From Polaromonas sp. (GTDB lineage Bacteria > Pseudomonadota > Gammaproteobacteria > Burkholderiales > Burkholderiaceae_C), in the NCBI GenBank assembly GCA_014376885.1, contig JACMQR010000141.1:1-10355 (forward strand): a DNA stretch of 10,355 bases. Direction: 5' to 3'. The position numbers were made by a program, and so were the translations under genes. Shown here in pieces: positions 5,984 through 10,355 of this stretch. The notes below the pieces were generated by a model, which was not told where the DNA came from, did not search any database, and saw only the letters and a program-made list of their open reading frames with translations. Position 1 is the first letter of the stretch. The number at the start of each line of letters is the position of its first letter.

Positions 5984-7195
5984 CTATTGCACCGGTGTTC
6001 CGCCCATGGGCAGCTCGACAATGAACGAGGCCCCGCCGCCCGGGCGCTCCGCGCAGCGCACGCTGCCGCCATGGCGCTCGCTGATCGACTTGACCAGCGC
6101 CAGGCCCAGGCCGACGCCGCCTTCGCGCTCGCTGGCGCCCGGCAGGCGGTAAAAAGGCTCGAAGATGCGCTCGCGCTCAGCGCTGGGCACGCCCGGCCCG
6201 CGGTCGTGCACCATGACAATCGCCCGCCGCCCGGGGCCGGTGCCGCTCTGGGCCAGCTCCAGGCTGATGTCGCCCTGGCTGTAGCGCCGGGCGTTTTCCA
6301 GCAGGTTGCGGATCAGCCGGCGCATCAGGCGCGGCGAGCCCTGCACGCTCAGGCTGCCACCGGCTCCGGGGCTGCTCGGCAGCTCGGCCTGCAGCTCGGC
6401 ACTGGCGCGGGCGCATTCCTCAGCGGCCAGGCCGGTCAGGTCCAGCGTTTCAAACGGCTCGGCATCGGCCTGTTTGGTGTCTAGGCGGCTGGCCAGCAAG
6501 ATTTCGTCGATCAGCTGGTCTAGCTCGCCAATGCTGCGGGAAATCTCCATGCGCTGCGGCGATGCCTTGTCGACACCGATCAGCTCGAGCCCCATGCGGA
6601 TGCGCGCCAGGGGCGAGCGCAGCTCGTGCGACGCATTGGCCAGCAGCGACTTGTGGGACTGCATCAGGGTTTCGATGCGCTCGGCCGCATGGTTGAAGCG
6701 CCGGGCCAGAAAAGCCACCTCGTCGCGTCCTTCGGCGTTGATGCGCGCCGACAGGTCGCCCGCCCCCCAGCGCTCGACGCCGCGCTGCAGGGCTTCGAGG
6801 CGCAGCGTCAGGCGGCGCATCACCGGGTAGGCCCCGAGCGCGACGGCCAGCCCGACCAGGGCGAGCATCCAGCCAAACCCGAACGGCGGCCGGTTCCACG
6901 GATTGCCCGCAGGGCGCTGGGGCCGGGGCAGCAGCAGGTTCAGGCTCTGCCCGTCCTTGGTGACGACGTCGAATTCGATGTCCTCGCCGAGCTTGCGGTC
7001 CGGCTTGGTTAGCGCGGTGCCGATGACCTCGCCGGCCGAGTTGTGCACCAGCACCTCGCGGATGGGCAGCTGCGGCGGCGAGCGGCTCAGCTGCCAGGCG
7101 GCGGCAACCAAAAAGCTCAGCACCACCACCGTCGCCACCACGGCAAGCCAGATGCGCACATACAGGTGGGACGTGAAACGGGCCCAGAGGTGCAT
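5984..7195 (-). CDS. HAMP-domain sensor histidine kinase (OmpR-partner class)
   Basis: This inner-membrane sensor autophosphorylates on histidine and donates phosphate to the regulator encoded just upstream. With the ATG at 7195 it has 403 residues. TM1 is about 15-34 and the small periplasmic region about 35-105. TM2 is about 107-125 (FGWMLALVGLAVALGAYPV) and HAMP about 126-178. The HisKA phosphoacceptor is H190 in NASHELRSPL. The ATPase domain has N-box RNLLENARRY (296-305), G1 D331 in VHDRGPGVP, F-box FEPFYR and G2 GGVGLGLAL (359-367). The ATG lies 13 nt beyond the regulator stop; a GTG at 7201 is equally usable. An ATG at 7234 would overlap the regulator gene and is less likely. The short periplasmic loop argues against a large ligand-binding domain. 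The signal is unknown; RstB or CpxA-like names would be guesses. Confidence 0.93.
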   Translation of the reverse strand: MHLWARFTSHLYVRIWLAVVATVVVLSFLVAAAWQLSRSPPQLPIREVLVHNSAGEVIGTALTKPDRKLGEDIEFDVVTKDGQSLNLLLPRPQRPAGNPWNRPPFGFGWMLALVGLAVALGAYPVMRRLTLRLEALQRGVERWGAGDLSARINAEGRDEVAFLARRFNHAAERIETLMQSHKSLLANASHELRSPLARIRMGLELIGVDKASPQRMEISRSIGELDQLIDEILLASRLDTKQADAEPFETLDLTGLAAEECARASAELQAELPSSPGAGGSLSVQGSPRLMRRLIRNLLENARRYSQGDISLELAQSGTGPGRRAIVMVHDRGPGVPSAERERIFEPFYRLPGASEREGGVGLGLALVKSISERHGGSVRCAERPGGGASFIVELPMGGTPVQ

Positions 7196-7208
7196 TTTCA
7201 CCGGGCGC

Positions 7209-7928
7209 TCAGTCCTGCTGCCGGGCAAACACATAGCCCACGCCGCGCACCGTCAGGATGCGCTTGGGGTCCTTGGCGTCCAGCTCGATGGCATTCCTGA
7301 TGCGCCCCATGTGCACATCGATCGAGCGGTCGAAGGCTTCGAGTTCGCGGCCGCGCACGGCTTCCATGATCTGGTCGCGGCTGAGCACCCGGCCAGCCCG
7401 TTCGGCCAGGGCCACCAGCAGGTCGAACTGGTAGGACGTCAGTTCGCAGGCCGCGTCCGAGACCGTCACGGCGCGCGCGTCGCGGTCGATCTCCAGCGAG
7501 CCAAAGCGCATCACCCGCTGGCTGCCGGACGCCGCGCTGGCGCTGCCCGCCAGGCTGCCCCGGCGCAGCACGGCGCGGATGCGCGCCAGCAGCTCGCGCG
7601 GCTCGAACGGCTTGGGCAGGTAGTCGTCGGCGCCGATTTCCAGCCCGACGATGCGGTCCATCGGGTCGCCCTTGGCGGTCAGCATCAAGATGGCGGTGCG
7701 GGCCAGGTCGCCGCCGCGCCCCTTGATTCGGCGGCACACCTCCAGGCCGTCCATGTCGGGCAGCATCAGGTCCAGGATGACCAGGTCGGGCGCGCTGGCC
7801 TGCAAGGCCTCCAGGCCGCTGGCGCCGCTGGCGGCGTGGCTAAAGCCATAGCCGGACTGGCGCAGGTATTCGCCCACCATGGCGGCCAGGCGGGTATCGT
7901 CTTCGATCATCAACAACTGCTGGGTCAT
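7209..7928 (-). CDS. OmpR/PhoB-family response regulator
   Basis: The 239-residue cytoplasmic transcription factor has a receiver domain (about 4-118) and a winged-helix DNA-binding domain (about 140-236). Receiver residues are intact: acidic pocket E9, D10 and D11, phosphoacceptor D53 in LVILDLMLPDMDG, T84 and K106 in DYLPKPF. The C-terminal half shows LTSYQFDLLVALAERAGRVL, then DRSIDVHMGRIRNAI and the wing RILTVRGVGYVF. The ATG at 7928 is preceded on the minus strand by AAGGA with 7-nt spacing. The kinase gene follows after 13 nt, so the two form an operon with the regulator first. A PhoP-box-like direct repeat about 100 bp upstream (8027-8043) could serve autoregulation. A Ser/Ala/Gly-rich linker (124-134) joins the domains. 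The closest known subfamily could not be fixed by eye. Confidence 0.95.
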   Translation of the reverse strand: MTQQLLMIEDDTRLAAMVGEYLRQSGYGFSHAASGASGLEALQASAPDLVILDLMLPDMDGLEVCRRIKGRGGDLARTAILMLTAKGDPMDRIVGLEIGADDYLPKPFEPRELLARIRAVLRRGSLAGSASAASGSQRVMRFGSLEIDRDARAVTVSDAACELTSYQFDLLVALAERAGRVLSRDQIMEAVRGRELEAFDRSIDVHMGRIRNAIELDAKDPKRILTVRGVGYVFARQQD

Positions 7929-8026
7929 GTGCCGGTCCTTCGGTGTGCAAGGCGCGGCCCTTCGGAAGACGCGCCGAAATGGGCATCATGGTGCGCGACC
8001 AGCGGCAACCGCGCTTGAAGGCACCG

Positions 8027-8043
8027 TAAAGTTGCGGTAAACA
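8027..8043 (-). promoter_or_regulatory. PhoP-box-like direct repeat upstream of the response regulator gene
   Basis: On the minus strand TGTTTA, five bases (CCGCA), then ACTTTA give a direct repeat with an 11-bp period. This is the spacing of PhoP boxes ((T/G)GTTTA-N5-(T/G)GTTTA) and the general arrangement bound by OmpR-family dimers. The first half matches fully; the second differs at two positions. It lies about 100 bp upstream of the regulator start. No convincing -10/-35 pair was found, so placement relative to a promoter is unknown. Binding by this regulator is inferred. Confidence 0.4.
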
Positions 8044-8059
8044 AAAAGTTTTTTGGTAA

Positions 8060-8089
8060 GCTATAAAAAGCATAGCTGCATACAGCCGT
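8060..8089. repeat. Decayed partial copy of the intergenic repeat seen at 2481-2541
   Basis: Aligned without gaps to 2484-2513, 21 of 30 positions agree. The matches include the opening GCTA, the A-rich core, a nine-base run ATAGCTGCA and the closing CGT. The hairpin half of the first copy is absent because the ampG 3' end begins at 8092. GCTAT and ATAGC here still make a small stem. It lies between ampG and the two-component operon, both leftward. Common origin with the first copy is likely but not certain at this length. Confidence 0.45.
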
Positions 8090-8091
8090 GA

Positions 8092-9465
8092 CTATTGCAC
8101 CACAGCCTTTTTTGACCGCGAAGCCAGGCCAATCAGCAGCAGCACCGGCAGGCCCAGCAGGGCGGTGGCGATAAAAAAGTTGCTGTAGCCAAATGCATCG
8201 ACATAGCGGCCCGAGTACCCGGCCAGCGCCTTGGGCAGCAGCAGCATCATCGAGCTGAACAAGGCGTACTGGGTGGCCGAGTAGTTGATGTTCGTCAGGC
8301 TCGACAGGTAGGCGATGAAGGCGGCCGAGGCAATGCCGCTGGACAGGTTGTCGGCCGAGATCACGAAAACCAGCGCCGCGACGTCATGCCCGCGCGTGCC
8401 CAGCCAGGCAAACAGCAGGTTGCTGGCGGCGCTGAGCACCGCGCCGAGCATCAACACCTTCATCACGCCAAAACGCATCGCCAGGGCGCCGCCGGCAAAC
8501 GCGCCGACCAGCGTCATGACGACGCCGTAGACCTTGGTGACGGTGGCCACCTCGTCCTTGGTGTAGCCCATGTCGACATAGAACGGATTGGCCATGATGC
8601 CCATCACCACATCGCTGATGCGGTACAGCGCAATCAGGGCCAGGATCAGTACGGCGTGCTTGCCATAGCGCCGCAAAAAGTCGGCAAACGGCTCGACCAG
8701 GGCGCTTTGGAGCCAGTCGGCAGCGTTCTTGCTGGGCGGCAGCTCGCGGCGCTGCGGCTCGGGCGCGCACAGCACCGTCACCACGCCCAGCAGCATCGAC
8801 GCCGCCATGGCCAGGTAGGCCGCCTGCCAGGCGCCGTGCTGGTAGAGGGCCGCACCGGCGACTTCGGCGCGCGCGGCAATCCACAGCGCGCCGGCCCCCG
8901 ACCAGATCATCGCCAGGCGGTAGCCGGTCTGGTAGCTGGCCGCCAGCGCGGCCTGGCGCTGGGTGTCGGCCGACTCGATGCGGTAGGCGTCCAGCGCGAT
9001 GTCCTGCGTCGCCGAGCCAAAGGCGACGGCCAGCGCGCACCACACCACCGGCGTCAGGGCAACTTTTGGGTCGGTCATGGCCATGAGGACCAGAGCGGCG
9101 ATGATGACCGCCTGGGACAGCAGCAGCCAGCTGCGCCGGCGGCCCAGCCAGCGCGTGAGCAGCGGTATCGGCAGCCGGTCCACCAGCGGCGCCCAGGCCC
9201 ATTTGAAGCCGTAGGCCAGGCCAACCCAGCTCAGGTAGCCGATCGTCGTGCGGTCGATGCCCGCTTCGCGCAGCCAAAAGCTCAGCGTGCCGAACACCAG
9301 CAGCAGCGGCAGCCCGGCCGAAAAGCCCAGCAGCGCCATGCGCAGCGTGGCCGGCTCCAGGTACACCTGCCAGACCGCGCGCCACCCCGGGGTGGGCAGG
9401 GCGGCATCGGCGCCGGGCGGCAAGGGCGTTGCAACGCTAGAGCTTGAAAGGATTTTGTCTGACAT
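8092..9465 (-). CDS. ampG: AmpG-type muropeptide permease (MFS/PAT family)
   Basis: AmpG imports GlcNAc-anhydroMurNAc (muro)peptides from periplasm to cytoplasm during peptidoglycan recycling. The 457-residue protein has roughly twelve hydrophobic helices. It carries family landmarks GFSAGLPLLLVFGTLSFWL, WAPLVDR, a GRRRSWLL loop, FGSATQDIALDAYRIES, YRISDVVMG and FSSMMLLLP preceded by YSATQYAL; equivalents of these occur in E. coli AmpG. It lacks the last two helices of the 491-residue E. coli protein and has a longer N-terminal tail of about 40 residues. The ATG at 9465 lacks a clear Shine-Dalgarno. The gene is divergent from the M48 peptidase gene across only 31 bp. Other PAT-family transporters, such as acetyl-CoA-transporter-like proteins, are the main alternative, and the substrate is inferred from the family. 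Confidence 0.85.
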   Translation of the reverse strand: MSDKILSSSSVATPLPPGADAALPTPGWRAVWQVYLEPATLRMALLGFSAGLPLLLVFGTLSFWLREAGIDRTTIGYLSWVGLAYGFKWAWAPLVDRLPIPLLTRWLGRRRSWLLLSQAVIIAALVLMAMTDPKVALTPVVWCALAVAFGSATQDIALDAYRIESADTQRQAALAASYQTGYRLAMIWSGAGALWIAARAEVAGAALYQHGAWQAAYLAMAASMLLGVVTVLCAPEPQRRELPPSKNAADWLQSALVEPFADFLRRYGKHAVLILALIALYRISDVVMGIMANPFYVDMGYTKDEVATVTKVYGVVMTLVGAFAGGALAMRFGVMKVLMLGAVLSAASNLLFAWLGTRGHDVAALVFVISADNLSSGIASAAFIAYLSSLTNINYSATQYALFSSMMLLLPKALAGYSGRYVDAFGYSNFFIATALLGLPVLLLIGLASRSKKAVVQ

Positions 9466-9496
9466 GAGGATTTTGGTTTGTGGCTATTATTCACTG
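9466..9496. promoter_or_regulatory. 31-bp divergent control region of ampG and the M48 peptidase gene
   Basis: The two start codons are separated by only 31 bp of locally A/T-richer sequence. Rightward, TATTAT at 9485-9490 is a plausible -10 whose expected start point (about 9497) coincides with the peptidase ATG. An imperfect -35 (CTGACA, 9459-9464) sits 20 bp upstream, longer than ideal. Leftward, a perfect TTGACA appears on the minus strand at 9515-9520, inside the peptidase coding region. Its spacing to the nearest AATAAT is 22 bp, so it is not a standard promoter. At least one promoter must overlap coding sequence. Confidence 0.35.
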
Positions 9497-10342
9497 ATGT
9501 GCTTCTTGTGCGATGTCAAACATTCTTCCTGGCAGGGGCGCCGCGGCTTTTTGCTGGCCGCTGCCGGCAGCGCGGCCAGCTTGGCAGCCGGGCCGCTGCG
9601 GGCGCAGGTCGATGTCGGCCGCTCGTCCAGCCTGCGCAACCTGGTGCCCGCCGAGGAGCTTGAAACCGCCGCCACCCAGCAATACGCCCAGTTGCTCGCC
9701 GAGGCCCGGGCCCAGGGCGCGCTGGCGCCGCCCAACCATCCGCAGATGCAGCGCCTGCAGGTCATTGCCAAGCGCCTGATTCCGCAGACCGCGCAGTGGA
9801 ACGACCGCGCCCGGCAATGGCGCTGGGATGTCAACCTGATCGGCAGCAAGCAGATCAACGCGTTTTGCATGCCGGGCGGCAAGATCGCCTTTTACACCGG
9901 CATCCTTGACCAGCTCAGGCTGACTGACGACGAAGTCGGCATGATCATGGGTCACGAAATGGCCCATGCCCTGCGTGAACACGCCCGGGCCCGCATTGCC
10001 AAAAGCCAGGGCACCGGCACGCTGCTGTCACTCGGCGCGCAATTGCTCGGGCTGGGGCAGCTTGGCGACATGGCGGCCAATGTCGGCACCCAGTTGCTGA
10101 CGCTGCGCTTTAGCCGGGACGACGAAACCGATGCCGACCTGGTGGGCCTGGAACTGGCCGCGCGCGGCGGCTACAACCCGCAGGCGGCCGTCAGCTTGTG
10201 GGAAAAAATGGCTCAGGCTGGCGGCGGCGCCAGCGGTCCCAGCTTTTTGTCAACCCATCCGTCGGGTCCGCAGCGCATCCAGGAACTCCAGGCCAATGTG
10301 CCCAAGGTGCAGGGCTTGTACCAGCGGGCGCGCAGCAGCTAA
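9497..10342 (+). CDS. Tat-exported M48-family zinc metallopeptidase
   Basis: M48 peptidases are zinc endopeptidases; soluble periplasmic members such as BepA (YfgC) and LoiP act in outer-membrane quality control. With the ATG at 9497 the protein has 281 residues. Residues 14-36 look like a twin-arginine signal (GRRGFLL, Ala-rich core, cleavage likely after RA before QVDVG), so the product should be periplasmic. The catalytic site is HEMAH (153-157) with the third zinc ligand probably E210 in SRDDETDADLVG. STHPSGPQRIQEL near the C-terminus is a further signature of this group. The n-region before the arginines contains MCFLCDVKH, an unusual CxxC. An ATG at 9464 is in frame but would overlap the ampG start codon and adds nothing recognisable; I preferred 9497 from the form of relatives I recall. 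No TPR repeats are present, unlike BepA. Confidence 0.9.
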   Translation: MCFLCDVKHSSWQGRRGFLLAAAGSAASLAAGPLRAQVDVGRSSSLRNLVPAEELETAATQQYAQLLAEARAQGALAPPNHPQMQRLQVIAKRLIPQTAQWNDRARQWRWDVNLIGSKQINAFCMPGGKIAFYTGILDQLRLTDDEVGMIMGHEMAHALREHARARIAKSQGTGTLLSLGAQLLGLGQLGDMAANVGTQLLTLRFSRDDETDADLVGLELAARGGYNPQAAVSLWEKMAQAGGGASGPSFLSTHPSGPQRIQELQANVPKVQGLYQRARSS

Positions 10343-10355
10343 CGGCAGCCCTGCC

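Noticed and set aside
7196..7234. Upstream ATG (7234) for the histidine kinase
   Set aside because: It would overlap the response regulator gene by 26 bp and add a non-family N-terminus; 7195 or GTG 7201 fit better.
9464..9496. Upstream ATG (9464) for the M48 peptidase
   Set aside because: It would overlap the ampG start codon and lengthen the Tat n-region without recognisable conservation. Not excluded, but second choice.
1..10355. A CRISPR array, transposon, toxin-antitoxin pair, phage-defence island or tRNA
   Set aside because: No regularly spaced repeats, transposase or integrase motifs, toxin-antitoxin-like gene pairs, defence domains or cloverleaf sequences were found; gene content is housekeeping and envelope.

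Overview
The window looks like a chromosomal segment from a GC-rich betaproteobacterium, most likely of the Comamonadaceae (Polaromonas, Rhodoferax, Acidovorax or Variovorax relatives). Three things point there: the protein sequences (radA, ilvE, waaF, a zf-CHCC protein and a Tat-type M48 peptidase in betaproteobacterial forms), the strong G/C third-position bias, and two kinds of intergenic repeat that I recall from that family. No tRNA, rRNA, CRISPR, insertion sequence or prophage gene is visible. It is mostly housekeeping and envelope genes rather than an island.

Left edge (1-1065): an open reading frame enters from outside the window. It begins as the C-terminal part of an RpiR-type SIS sugar-phosphate-binding domain and runs in frame, with no stop, into an essentially complete M55 D-aminopeptidase (DppA). 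This apparent regulator-peptidase fusion is the most unusual feature here. A perfect 24-bp GC palindrome separates it from the next gene.

Middle (1066-5983): radA (DNA repair ATPase, +) converges on a small three-helix membrane protein gene (-), with a hairpin-forming family repeat between them. Rightward from 2940 come a 137-residue membrane-anchored protein of unknown function, ilvE (branched-chain aminotransferase), a 69-residue zf-CHCC zinc-finger protein only 4 nt after ilvE, a degenerate intergenic repeat, and waaF (LPS heptosyltransferase II, GTG start). A 257-bp, less GC-rich gap follows. It holds a strong intrinsic terminator oriented for leftward transcription and two other hairpins.

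Right (5984-10355): a leftward two-component operon encodes an OmpR-family response regulator followed by its HAMP histidine kinase. A direct repeat resembling a PhoP box lies about 100 bp upstream of the regulator. Upstream of that is a leftward AmpG-type muropeptide permease. It is divergent, across only 31 bp, from a Tat-exported M48 zinc metallopeptidase that ends just before the window does.

Several genes share an envelope theme (D-amino-acid peptide hydrolysis, LPS core synthesis, muropeptide import, periplasmic proteolysis, a membrane sensor kinase). They sit in separate transcription units, so a joint pathway is only an inference.
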